From Longimicrobium sp. (lineage in GTDB: Bacteria > Gemmatimonadota > Gemmatimonadetes > Longimicrobiales > Longimicrobiaceae), in contig DASVTZ010000105.1 in the NCBI GenBank assembly GCA_036387335.1, positions 1 through 64,000 on the forward strand: a stretch of 64,000 nucleotides of DNA, read 5' to 3'. Each line of letters starts with the position of its first letter. Positions within the stretch are counted from its first letter, which is position 1. This document shows, one piece after another, positions 35,364 through 43,202 of the stretch. The position numbers and the translations under genes were made by a program. The notes beneath the pieces are model-generated. The model was given only the letters and a program-made list of their open reading frames with translations, searched no databases and was not told the origin of the DNA.

Positions 35364-35906
35364 ATGCCCGCGAGTGGAGCGTGCGCGCATGACGAGCGAG
35401 TACTGATACAGGGGGGGCCGGCGATCGAGACGCGCGGCGCGCTCACACGAATTTCCCGGTGCGGTGAAGCCGTGTGGGGGCGGTCGATTGCGGGCGCAGT
35501 CACGCGGCTCAGGCACTCCACCGATCAGCGCGAGCTCGAGCGTATCTGGCGCGCTACCGGTTGGTTGCGGGACGCGCAACTCTTCTCTGCCTCGCTGGCG
35601 ATCGCCCGCGACCGCTCCGCCAGCACGCCCTCGCGCCTGTACGCGCTCCGGGCTCTCCTGATCGTGGGGCGCCCTGATCTAGCACCGAACGTCGAGGAGA
35701 TGACCGCTCCCACGGATCGACGCTCTCGAGCACAGGGGGGGTGCCATTTCGCACGACGTATCGGCGAGCCGCCTTACCATGGTGCTCCGATGCCGAGCGA
35801 TGCTCGGGCCCAGGTGCTCTCAATTGCAAGCAAACTGCAGAACGATCAGCGCGAGCCCGCCGCGGTGAAGGCAGCCGCAATCTGCGTGGCGGAGCAACTC
35901 AGGTAG
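35364..35906 (+). CDS. possible truncated gene of unknown function
   Basis: An open frame of 180 codons from ATG 35364 encodes a helix-rich, arginine-rich sequence ('DQRELERIWRATGWLRDAQL', 'LYALRALLIVGRPDLAPN', 'AQVLSIASKLQNDQ'), reminiscent of HEAT-like repeat proteins. Its C-terminus, ending 'AAICVAEQLR', looks natural, but there is no signal peptide or clear ribosome site. The upstream extension of the frame runs into an R1 repeat. It may be the 3' part of a gene whose 5' end was lost. No family was recognised. Confidence 0.35.
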   Translation: MPASGACAHDERVLIQGGPAIETRGALTRISRCGEAVWGRSIAGAVTRLRHSTDQRELERIWRATGWLRDAQLFSASLAIARDRSASTPSRLYALRALLIVGRPDLAPNVEEMTAPTDRRSRAQGGCHFARRIGEPPYHGAPMPSDARAQVLSIASKLQNDQREPAAVKAAAICVAEQLR

Positions 35907-35980
35907 GGCAGTAAACCCCTGAAGGCTGAGCACCGTCCGTGCGGACCCGGTGCTGGGTCTCGATCCGATCGAACGGCGGG

Positions 35981-36103
35981 TCTCACGCGGAGGCGCGGAG
36001 AGAACTGCACCTGCTTGGCTCACACAGAGCCACAGAGCCACAGAGAGAACCGCAAAAGGTTTTCTCTGTGGCTTTCGGCTCCTTCTGTGTACTCCGTGTG
36101 AGC
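35981..36103. repeat. R1 repeat, outer left arm plus inner module
   Basis: TCTCACGCGGAGGCGCGGAG is followed by AGAACTGC, then CTCACACAGAGCCACAGAG... and the palindromic AAAGGTTTTCTCTGTGGCTT, ending CTCCGTGTGAGC. It ends 12 bp before the PadR2 operator. Confidence 0.78.
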
Positions 36104-36114
36104 TTTTCTGCCGT

Positions 36115-36168
36115 TCCTATTGACAACGACAGGAGAGGCGCGCACTCTTCCTATCGACAACTACAGGT
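36115..36168 (+). promoter_or_regulatory. PadR2 promoter with two operator repeats
   Basis: TCCTATTGACAACGACAGGA (36115-36134) includes a -35 box TTGACA (36120-36125). After 17 bp comes a weak -10-like CACTCT (36143-36148), followed by TCCTATCGACAACTACAGGT (36149-36168). The two repeats match at 17 of 20 positions and start 34 bp apart, as at PadR1 and PadR3. Confidence 0.72.
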
Positions 36169-36190
36169 ACTCTCCTCCGGGAACTCCCGC

Positions 36191-36526
36191 ATGGCCCCTC
36201 GAAGCCAGACCGACGCGCTACGTGGCTCGCTCGACCTCCTGATCCTCAAGACGCTCTCGCTGGAGCCGATGCACGGCTGGGGAATCAGCCAGCGCGTGCA
36301 GCAGATCTCGCGCGGGGTGCTGGAGGTGAACCAGGGCTCGCTCTACCCCGCGCTCCAGCGGCTGGAGAAGGAAGGGGTGATCGCAAGCGGCTGGGGAACC
36401 AGCGAGAACAACCGCCGCGCCCGCTACTATGAGATCACCCCCGCAGGCCGCCGCGCCCTCGGCACCGAGCTGGAGAGCTGGAAGCGCTTCGCCGCGGCCC
36501 TCGATCTCGTGCTCGAAAGTGCCTAG
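36191..36526 (+). CDS. PadR family regulator 2
   Basis: This 111-residue winged-helix repressor is closely similar to the other two in the window: 'LRGSLDLLILKTLSLEPMHG', 'NQGSLYPALQRLEKEGVIAS', 'SENNRRARYYEITPAGRRAL'. It is the first gene of an operon with ADOP permease 2 (78-bp gap) and is preceded by two operator-like repeats. Its last codons and stop lie inside a TAGTGCC-type repeat. Confidence 0.93.
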   Translation: MAPRSQTDALRGSLDLLILKTLSLEPMHGWGISQRVQQISRGVLEVNQGSLYPALQRLEKEGVIASGWGTSENNRRARYYEITPAGRRALGTELESWKRFAAALDLVLESA

Positions 36527-36582
36527 TGCCTGGTGCCTAGTTCTGAACCGCGGTTACTGAGCACTTGGCACTTAGCACTATC
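36518..36582. repeat. TAGTGCC-type imperfect inverted repeat
   Basis: Tandem AGTGCCTAGTGCCTGGTGCC on the left and AGCACTTGGCACTTAGCACT on the right are inverted copies of a TAGTGCC/GGCACTA unit around a short centre (AACCGCGGTT, itself palindromic). It supplies the PadR2 stop codon and fills the PadR2-ADOP2 gap. Confidence 0.7.
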
Positions 36583-36604
36583 CCTTCCGCAATCATATCC
36601 CAAT

Positions 36605-39235
36605 ATGAAATCGATCATCGCCCGGCTGCGGCTGCTCCGCCGCAGCGAGGCCGAGGAGCGCATGGAGGACGAGATGCGCTTCCACCTGGAGATGGAGACC
36701 GAGAAGCTCATCCGCGAGGGGGTGAGCCCCGCGGAGGCACGGCGCAGGGCGCGGGTGGCGTTCGGCGGGGTGGAGGGGCACAAGGAGGCGATGCGCGACG
36801 GGCGCACCTTTGCCTGGATGGGCACCCTGTCGCTCGACGCGCGGCTCGGGCTGCGGCTGCTGGTGCGGCACCGCGGTCTGGCGCTCATCGGCGGCTTCGC
36901 CATGGCGACGGCGATCGCGGTGGGTTCGGTGACCTTCGAGGCCCTTTCGCAGGTTCTGCGCGGCACCCTTCCGTTGGACGAGGGCGATCGGGTGGTCGCG
37001 GTCCACTGGTTCTCGGACAGCACGGAGAGCGCCGAGCGGCAGGTGCTGCACGACTTCGCGGAGTGGCGCGGCGGGCTGCGCACCGTGCGGGAGCTGGCCG
37101 CGTTCCGCACCGTGGAGCACAACCTGATGTCCGTGGCGGGCGACCCGCTCCCCGTGGCGGTGGCTGAGATGACCGCGTCGGGGTTCCGCGTAGCCCGCAC
37201 GCCGCCGCTGCTGGGGCGCTACCTGGTGCCGGAGGACGAGCGCCCCGGCGCGCCCGCGGTGGTGGTGATCGGCCACGAGGCGTGGCGCACCCGCTTCGCC
37301 GCCGACCCGCGCATCGTGGGGCGCACCGTGCGGCTCGGCTCCACGCCGCACGTTGTGGCGGGGGTGATGCCGGAGGGGTTCCGCTTCCCCTACGACCACC
37401 AGTACTGGGTGCCGCTGCGCGAGAGCCCGCTGGCGCACGCCCGGCTGGAGGGGCCGTGGCTGTACGTGTTCGGGCGGCTGGCGCCCGGCGCATCCCTCGC
37501 CGAAGCACGGGCCGAGCTGGCGACGGTCGGGCGGCGCACGGCGGCGGCGCACCCCGGGATGTACGACCGGCTCCGGCTCACGGCGATCCCCTTCACCTAC
37601 GACCAAATGGACCTGCAGAGCCCCACGATGCGGCTGGCACTACGCGCGGTGCAACTGCTGGTGGGCGGGCTGCTGGTGGTGGTGGCGGTGAATCTGGCCG
37701 TGCTGCTGTACGCCCGCACCGTGTCGCGCCTGGGCGAGATCGCCGTCCGCAGCGCGCTGGGCGCCAGCCGACGCCGCATCCTGGCGCAGCTCTTCATGGA
37801 GGCGCTCGCCCACTCGGTGCTGGGCGCGCTGGTGGGGCTGGTGGTGGCGAACGGGGTGCTCCGCATGACGCGGCGCTGGATCGCCGCGGCGGGAGGGGGG
37901 AATGGCCTTCCGTTCTGGGTAGACCTGCGCCTGTCGCCCGCCACGGTAGCGTACGCGCTGGCGCTGGCGGCGGTCGCCGCCTTCATCATGGGCGTGCTCC
38001 CCGGCCTCAAGGCGACCGGCGACGGGATGCAGGCCAACCTGCGCGAGCTGCGCTCCGGTCCGCGCCTGGGGCCCGTCTGGAGTGGGCTGATCGTGGCGCA
38101 GGTGGCGTTCGCCATGGCCGTGCTGCCGCCCGCCGTCTACGCCGTGTGGCAGATCATGCGCATGGAGACGGCCAAGATCGGGTTCGCGCCGGACGAGTTC
38201 GTGGTGGGGCAGGTGGAGCTGGGCGAGCCGCCCGCGGGGCTGGACTCGGCCGGGGTGGCGGCGCGCAACGCCTCGCGGCGTACGGCGCTGATGGCGAGGC
38301 TGGCGGCGGAGCCCGGGGTCACCGCCGTCGCCCTTGCATCCTTTGTCCCCGGCCTGGACGAGCCCACCCAGGACGTGGAGATCGACGGTGCCGCCGGGCC
38401 GCAGCAGGGCGCGAGCGCCATCCGCACAACGCCGGAGCTGTTCGGTACGTACGGCGCGCGCATCGCCGAGGGGCGCGCGCTGGCCGAGGGCGATGCGGAC
38501 GCCGTGGTCGTCAACCGCACCTTTGTGCGGCGCCACCTGGGGAACCGCGGCGCCGTGGGCCAGCGGCTGCGCTACAGGAAGGCGGATGGGCCGGGCCGCT
38601 GGTACGAGATCGTCGGCGTGGTGGAGGACTTCCCCGCGGTGCCGCTCGTGATCACCTCGGCGAACGGGGTGGCCAACGTGTACCACGCCGCCCTGCCGGG
38701 CGACGTCCCCGACCCTACCCTCTCGGTGCGCCTGCGCGGCGGGATCCCCGCGGGATTCGTGAGGCGCGTGCAGCGGCTGGGCGTGGAGGTCGATCCCGAG
38801 CTGCAGCTGGGCGTGCGCCCGCTGGCGGAGGTATACGCCTCCGTCCGCTCCTTCTCGCGCTTCATGTCCTGGGCGCTCGCGCTGGTCACGGGGAGCGTGC
38901 TCCTCCTTTCCGCGGCGGGGATCTACGCGCTGATGTCGTTCACCGTGGTCCAGCGCACCCGCGAGATCGGCATCCGCACCGCGCTGGGGGCACAGCCGCG
39001 GCGCATCGTGGCGAGCATCTTTGCGCCGGTGGGGCGCAGGCTGGCCGTGGGCGTGGCGATCGGCGGGGTGCTGGCGGGGGGCATCACCGCCGGCGCGGGC
39101 GTAAGCATGGGGCGGGCCGCACCGCTGATGGCTGCCGTCTGCGCCATCATGCTGGGCGTGGGGCTGCTGGCGGTGCTGGGGCCCGCGCGGCGCGGCCTGC
39201 GCATCCAGCCCATGGAGGCGCTGCGGGAGGCCTGA
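36605..39235 (+). CDS. ADOP family FtsX/MacB-type permease 2
   Basis: This 876-residue membrane protein has the same layout as the other two ADOP permeases. The N-terminal helix 'MEDEMRFHLEMETEKLIREG' is followed by a membrane helix, a large periplasmic MacB-PCD domain ('GYRVARTP..GRYLVPEDE'-type region), central membrane helices, a second periplasmic domain, and three C-terminal helices with 'RTREIGIRTALGAQPRRIV'. No ATPase is nearby. The start at 36605 excludes 24 upstream codons that lie in the TAGTGCC repeat. Confidence 0.9.
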   Translation: MKSIIARLRLLRRSEAEERMEDEMRFHLEMETEKLIREGVSPAEARRRARVAFGGVEGHKEAMRDGRTFAWMGTLSLDARLGLRLLVRHRGLALIGGFAMATAIAVGSVTFEALSQVLRGTLPLDEGDRVVAVHWFSDSTESAERQVLHDFAEWRGGLRTVRELAAFRTVEHNLMSVAGDPLPVAVAEMTASGFRVARTPPLLGRYLVPEDERPGAPAVVVIGHEAWRTRFAADPRIVGRTVRLGSTPHVVAGVMPEGFRFPYDHQYWVPLRESPLAHARLEGPWLYVFGRLAPGASLAEARAELATVGRRTAAAHPGMYDRLRLTAIPFTYDQMDLQSPTMRLALRAVQLLVGGLLVVVAVNLAVLLYARTVSRLGEIAVRSALGASRRRILAQLFMEALAHSVLGALVGLVVANGVLRMTRRWIAAAGGGNGLPFWVDLRLSPATVAYALALAAVAAFIMGVLPGLKATGDGMQANLRELRSGPRLGPVWSGLIVAQVAFAMAVLPPAVYAVWQIMRMETAKIGFAPDEFVVGQVELGEPPAGLDSAGVAARNASRRTALMARLAAEPGVTAVALASFVPGLDEPTQDVEIDGAAGPQQGASAIRTTPELFGTYGARIAEGRALAEGDADAVVVNRTFVRRHLGNRGAVGQRLRYRKADGPGRWYEIVGVVEDFPAVPLVITSANGVANVYHAALPGDVPDPTLSVRLRGGIPAGFVRRVQRLGVEVDPELQLGVRPLAEVYASVRSFSRFMSWALALVTGSVLLLSAAGIYALMSFTVVQRTREIGIRTALGAQPRRIVASIFAPVGRRLAVGVAIGGVLAGGITAGAGVSMGRAAPLMAAVCAIMLGVGLLAVLGPARRGLRIQPMEALREA

Positions 39236-39250
39236 AACAACAGCAAAAAG

Positions 39251-39378
39251 CCTCACACAGAGAACACAGAGGGAACTACAAGCCACAGAGGAAGCCTTGA
39301 TCTGTTCTCTCTGTGTCTCTGTGTCTCTGTGTGAGCCATGCGGTTGCAGTTCCCTCCGCATCTCCGCGTCTCCGCCTA
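39251..39378. repeat. R1 repeat, inner module plus decayed outer right arm
   Basis: CCTCACACAGAGAACACAGA at the left and TCTCTGTGTCTCTGTGTGAG at the right frame the inner module. It is followed by TCCCTCCGCATCTCCGCGTC, a decayed outer right arm. It begins 16 bp after the ADOP2 stop. Confidence 0.78.
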
Positions 39379-39394
39379 CTTGCGTGCCAGGGGG

Positions 39395-39425
39395 AAACGT
39401 ATACATTAGAACAAACGTATACATT
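39395..39425 (+). promoter_or_regulatory. twin 13-bp direct repeat before exported-protein cluster
   Basis: AAACGTATACATT occurs twice, at 39395-39407 and 39413-39425, an 18-bp period. Each copy contains the palindrome GTATAC. The pair lies about 43 bp before the first gene of the cluster and is far more AT-rich than its surroundings, so it may be a regulator binding site or part of the promoter. Confidence 0.55.
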
Positions 39426-39467
39426 GGGATCAGTGTCGACGGGAGCCCCGGGTTCTGGAGAGCGCAC

Positions 39468-40697
39468 ATGAGACGGGCAATCGCGTGGGTGGCTGTATCG
39501 GTGTCGGCTGCCGCCCTCCTGGCCTGCGGCAAGGACCCGGTCGCGAAGGGCGGTGATCCCAAGCTCGCGCTTTCCCTGGACAGCGTGACCGTCGATCTGG
39601 GCACTTCCGCCTCGGTGGCCGCGACGGTGGTCAACACCAGCGGGACGGCACAGTTCGTCTCGCGCGATCCGGGTGTGGCGACCGTGAATGCCAGCGGCGC
39701 CATCAGCGGCGTCGCGGTCGGCTCGACGTACGTGGTCGCCACGCTCGCGGGCAACGCGGAGGTGCGTGACTCCGTGCGCGTTCGCGTGCGGGAGCCGATC
39801 GACGGCGAGTGGGGGATCAAGGCGAATCTGCTCGAGAACCAGTCGGAGTTCGCCCTCGCCGAAGCGAACGGCAAGCTCTACGTCATGGGCGGTTATCCTC
39901 CCTCCCGGGTGACGTCCCGCACGGTGCAGGTCTATGACATCGCGCTCGACCGCTGGCAGCTCGGCCCACAGCTCCCGCAGCCCAACAACCACGGGATGGC
40001 GGCGGGCGTCAACGGGAAGATCTACCTGCTCGGCGGCCAGTTCACGGACGACCAGGAGGGCGCCACGGCCGTCAACACGTTGTACGAGCTGGACCCGGCG
40101 GTGGGTGCATGGGTGCAGAAGGCCCCGATGCCCACCGCGCGCAGCGGAGGTGTGGCGGTAGTGCTCGGCGGCAAGATCTACGTCGCCGGGGGACGGGTGC
40201 CGCGCGGAAACGACTTCGCCGTGTACGACCCGGCGGCGGACCGGTGGGAGGTGCTGCCCAATCTGCCTTCCCAGCGCAACCACATCGCTGGCGCGGCGAT
40301 CAACGGGCGCATCCACATCGTTGGCGGGCGCCTGGGCAACGGCCTGTCGCCCCTGAAGTCGGATGCGCACGAAGTCTACGACCCGCAGACGCGCACCTGG
40401 ACGACCGCGGCTCCCATGCTGAGCGGCCGCAGCGGGATCAACAGCGTCATGGCCCGCGGCTGCTTCCACGTCTGGGGCGGCGAGGCGCCGAGCGGCATGA
40501 CCCCCCAGCACGAGTACTACGATCCCCGCACCAGCCAGTGGACGAGCCTCCGTCCCATGCCTCTGCCCGTGCACGGGGTGGTCGGGTCGGCCTTCGTGAA
40601 CGGACTGATCTGGGTAACCGGTGGCGGCACCCAGGTGGGCGGCGCCTCCGGCAGTCTGCACAACCAGACCTACCGGCCGATCGTGAGCTGCGAATGA
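39468..40697 (+). CDS. Big_2-kelch lipoprotein
   Basis: This 409-residue lipoprotein (signal ending 'AAALLACGKDP') has a Big_2 immunoglobulin-like domain at about 25-110 ('VSRDPGVATVNASGAISGV', 'GSTYVVATL') and a C-terminal kelch beta-propeller of about six blades ('ANGKLYVMGGY', 'VNGKIYLLGGQ', 'LGGKIYVAGGR', 'INGRIHIVGGRL'). Kelch propellers bind ligands or proteins; some act in sialic acid metabolism. No catalytic motif was seen. The Big_2 unit is nearly identical in layout to that of the hydrolase at 46480. It is the first gene of the cluster. Confidence 0.85.
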   Translation: MRRAIAWVAVSVSAAALLACGKDPVAKGGDPKLALSLDSVTVDLGTSASVAATVVNTSGTAQFVSRDPGVATVNASGAISGVAVGSTYVVATLAGNAEVRDSVRVRVREPIDGEWGIKANLLENQSEFALAEANGKLYVMGGYPPSRVTSRTVQVYDIALDRWQLGPQLPQPNNHGMAAGVNGKIYLLGGQFTDDQEGATAVNTLYELDPAVGAWVQKAPMPTARSGGVAVVLGGKIYVAGGRVPRGNDFAVYDPAADRWEVLPNLPSQRNHIAGAAINGRIHIVGGRLGNGLSPLKSDAHEVYDPQTRTWTTAAPMLSGRSGINSVMARGCFHVWGGEAPSGMTPQHEYYDPRTSQWTSLRPMPLPVHGVVGSAFVNGLIWVTGGGTQVGGASGSLHNQTYRPIVSCE

Positions 40698-40726
40698 CGC
40701 CGCGCGACGCGTAGGGAGACCCGCTC

Positions 40727-43117
40727 ATGCCGCGCATGGCTGCACGGGCGGCGGCGATCGCCGTTGCGTGCGGTGCCCTGGCGGCCATCTCCGCACCGGC
40801 GGCGGCGCAGCACGAACATCACGGGATTCCGGCCGGCGGCTCCCAGGCGGTGCTGACCGGAACGGCTTCGTGCGCGGAAGGCGCGCCGTCGAGCGGCGCT
40901 ATCGTACAGCTCTTCCATGGCGACGGCTCCGGCCGTCACCTCATGGCGGCATCGGCGGCCGATGCCGCCGGCCGCTTTTCCCTCCGCGCCCTCCCCGGCA
41001 CCTACACGCTCGAGATCGGCTACCCGGGGCATGCGCCGCACCGCCAGCAGGTGAGCGTCGCCGGCGCCGCCGTGCGCGTGGGCAACGTGCGCCTCCGCTG
41101 CGGACCGCTGGGGCTGGATACGCTGACGGTGAGGGCGGAGCGCGAGGCGGTCCAGCTCCGCAGCGGCGCGACCGTCGTGGATGTGCGCGCGTCCGCCACG
41201 GCGGGGGGCAGCATCGCGGACCTCCTGCGCACCGTCCCCGGCGTCGAGCTGGACGCGGACGGGCGCATCGCCATGCGCGGCGGCACGGGGGTGCTGGTGC
41301 TGATGAACGGGCGGCGCATCCCGCTGGCCGGCGATGCGCTCGCCGCGTTTCTGCGCCAGATGCCGGCGGCGGCGCTGGACCGCATCGAGGCGGGCACCAC
41401 GGCGTCCGCGCGGCAGGATGCGGACGGCGCGGCCGGTGTGGTGAACCTCGTCTTCCGCGACGATGCCACGCGGCGCACCGGGATGCGCTCGCTGGCGGGC
41501 TCCATGGCGTCGGACGATCACTACGCGGGCTCCGCCGCCGCCGCGGGCCACGTGCGCGGCGTGCTGAGCTGGGATGCGACGTACTCCTTCTCCGGCATGC
41601 GGCCGCGCACGGACTCCAGGACGGCGCGCTGGAGCCTCGTGCCCGGCGACCTCCCTCTCCAGACCGACGAGGACAGCCGCGGGCGGGCGAGGCACCGCCT
41701 GCACTCCGTCATGGCGGGCGCGGCGCTGACGCCGGCGCCGGGCGCGTCGCTGGCGCTGCGCGGCGCGTACTCCTGGATGGAAGGCGCGTCACGAAACAGC
41801 ACCGCGTTCGTTTACACCAATGCGGCCGGAGACACGGGAACGAGCGCCACCGGCAGCCTGGTGGAGCACGTGATCCCGTCCGCCGAGCTGAGCGCCGCCG
41901 CGAGTGTGGACCGGGGGCGCTTCCGCTTCGCTTCGGAGGCGCGCACCAGCCTGGTGGATGAGGACTTCCGGGGCGACTACGACGACGTGGGCGCGGGCTT
42001 CCGCTACAAGTCCACCGCCATGACCTCGCGGCAGCGCGAGCACGTACTGCGCAACGACCTCGCTGTCCACTTTCCGGGGATCGATCTGGAGGTGGGGCAG
42101 GAGTCGCGGTTCCGCACCATCAACGCGGAGCACGATGCGACCCACTTCGGCGCGACCGTTTCGCAGGACTACCGCTACCGGACGGAGGTGCACGCCGGCT
42201 ACCTGGCCGCGCACCGCGTCACCGGCAGCGTGCGCGCGGAGGCGGGGCTGCGCCTGGAGGCGGACCGGACCCGCATCGAGCTGGAGGCCGCCAGCGAACG
42301 GACGGACGTGCGCCTATTCCCCAGCATCAGCGGCGAATGGACCGATGCGCGCCGCGGACTCGTGTACCGGCTCGCGTACGGCCGCCGCATCAACCGGCCC
42401 GGTCCCGAGATGCTGAATCCGTTCCCCATGGCCGAGAACGACGCGCACGAAGTCGTCGGCAACCCGTCGCTGCGGCCGGAGCTTTCGGACCAGGTGGAGT
42501 TCGGCGTGGAGCGGCCCGGCTCGCTGCTGACGCTGCAGCTCACGCCGTTCCTCCGCTGGACGCGCGACCCGATCCGCCCACTCATGGCGGCGACGGAGAG
42601 GGGCGGCTCCACGACCACGCTGGCGAACCTGGACCGGACGCGTGCCGGCGGCGCCGACGGCAGCGCGCGTGCGCGGCTGGCGCCCGGCACGGTCGTGACG
42701 CTTGCGGGCAGCGTCATCCACGCGGAGACGACGGGCGACGCGTTCGGCAGCAGCGGCGTGTACGCCACGGCGCGGCTCACCGTCGATATGCGGGTGGCCG
42801 AGAACACGGCGGTGCAGCTCTACGCGTACCGCCGCAGCGCCCAGGCGATCGAACAGGGCGAGATCCTGCCGGCGTTCACCAGCGAGCTGGCGGTTACGCG
42901 GCGGCTCGCCGCCGACCGGGGGCGCGTGACGCTTCGCCTCAACGATCCGTGGCGAGGCGACCGTACCGAGTTCCGGGTCGCCGATACGGGCTTCACGCAG
43001 GAGAGCCGCCGGCGCACGGCGCGGCCGCTGCTGTCGCTGTTCGCGTCGTACGCGGTGGGCGGCGCGCCGCGCGACGATGCACCCGCCCGCCCCGAGGGTC
43101 CGCCGCGCATCTTTTGA
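40727..43117 (+). CDS. TonB-dependent-receptor-like outer membrane beta-barrel
   Basis: This 796-residue protein has a signal peptide ('LAAISAPAAAQ'), a carboxypeptidase-regulatory-like domain ('LPGTYTLEIGYPGHAPHRQQ') and a TonB plug ('GSIADLLRTVPGVELDADGR', 'ASARQDADGAAGVVNLVF'). A long beta-barrel follows ('VGNPSLRPELSDQVEFGVER', a barrel motif of the OMP_b-brl_3 type), ending in aromatic/Phe residues (RIF). No clear N-terminal TonB box is seen. It would import or bind a ligand at the outer membrane. It follows the kelch gene by 29 bp. Confidence 0.88.
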   Translation: MPRMAARAAAIAVACGALAAISAPAAAQHEHHGIPAGGSQAVLTGTASCAEGAPSSGAIVQLFHGDGSGRHLMAASAADAAGRFSLRALPGTYTLEIGYPGHAPHRQQVSVAGAAVRVGNVRLRCGPLGLDTLTVRAEREAVQLRSGATVVDVRASATAGGSIADLLRTVPGVELDADGRIAMRGGTGVLVLMNGRRIPLAGDALAAFLRQMPAAALDRIEAGTTASARQDADGAAGVVNLVFRDDATRRTGMRSLAGSMASDDHYAGSAAAAGHVRGVLSWDATYSFSGMRPRTDSRTARWSLVPGDLPLQTDEDSRGRARHRLHSVMAGAALTPAPGASLALRGAYSWMEGASRNSTAFVYTNAAGDTGTSATGSLVEHVIPSAELSAAASVDRGRFRFASEARTSLVDEDFRGDYDDVGAGFRYKSTAMTSRQREHVLRNDLAVHFPGIDLEVGQESRFRTINAEHDATHFGATVSQDYRYRTEVHAGYLAAHRVTGSVRAEAGLRLEADRTRIELEAASERTDVRLFPSISGEWTDARRGLVYRLAYGRRINRPGPEMLNPFPMAENDAHEVVGNPSLRPELSDQVEFGVERPGSLLTLQLTPFLRWTRDPIRPLMAATERGGSTTTLANLDRTRAGGADGSARARLAPGTVVTLAGSVIHAETTGDAFGSSGVYATARLTVDMRVAENTAVQLYAYRRSAQAIEQGEILPAFTSELAVTRRLAADRGRVTLRLNDPWRGDRTEFRVADTGFTQESRRRTARPLLSLFASYAVGGAPRDDAPARPEGPPRIF

Positions 43118-43122
43118 CATCA

Positions 43123-43171
43123 AGTCACAGAGAACTCTTCTGCTTTCCTCTCTGTGGCTCTGTGTGAGGCC
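43123..43171. repeat. R1 repeat, partial inner module
   Basis: AGTCACAGAGAACTC at the left and CTCTGTGGCTCTGTGTGAGG at the right form a short inner module, 6 bp after the barrel gene stop and inside the gene cluster. Confidence 0.7.
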
Positions 43172-43202
43172 ATCTGTTCAGCCCACGACCCGGAGGTCGC
43201 TC

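Noticed and set aside
37640-39874. 744-codon minus-strand open frame
   Set aside because: It is antisense to ADOP permease 2 and runs through an R1 repeat; no family features.
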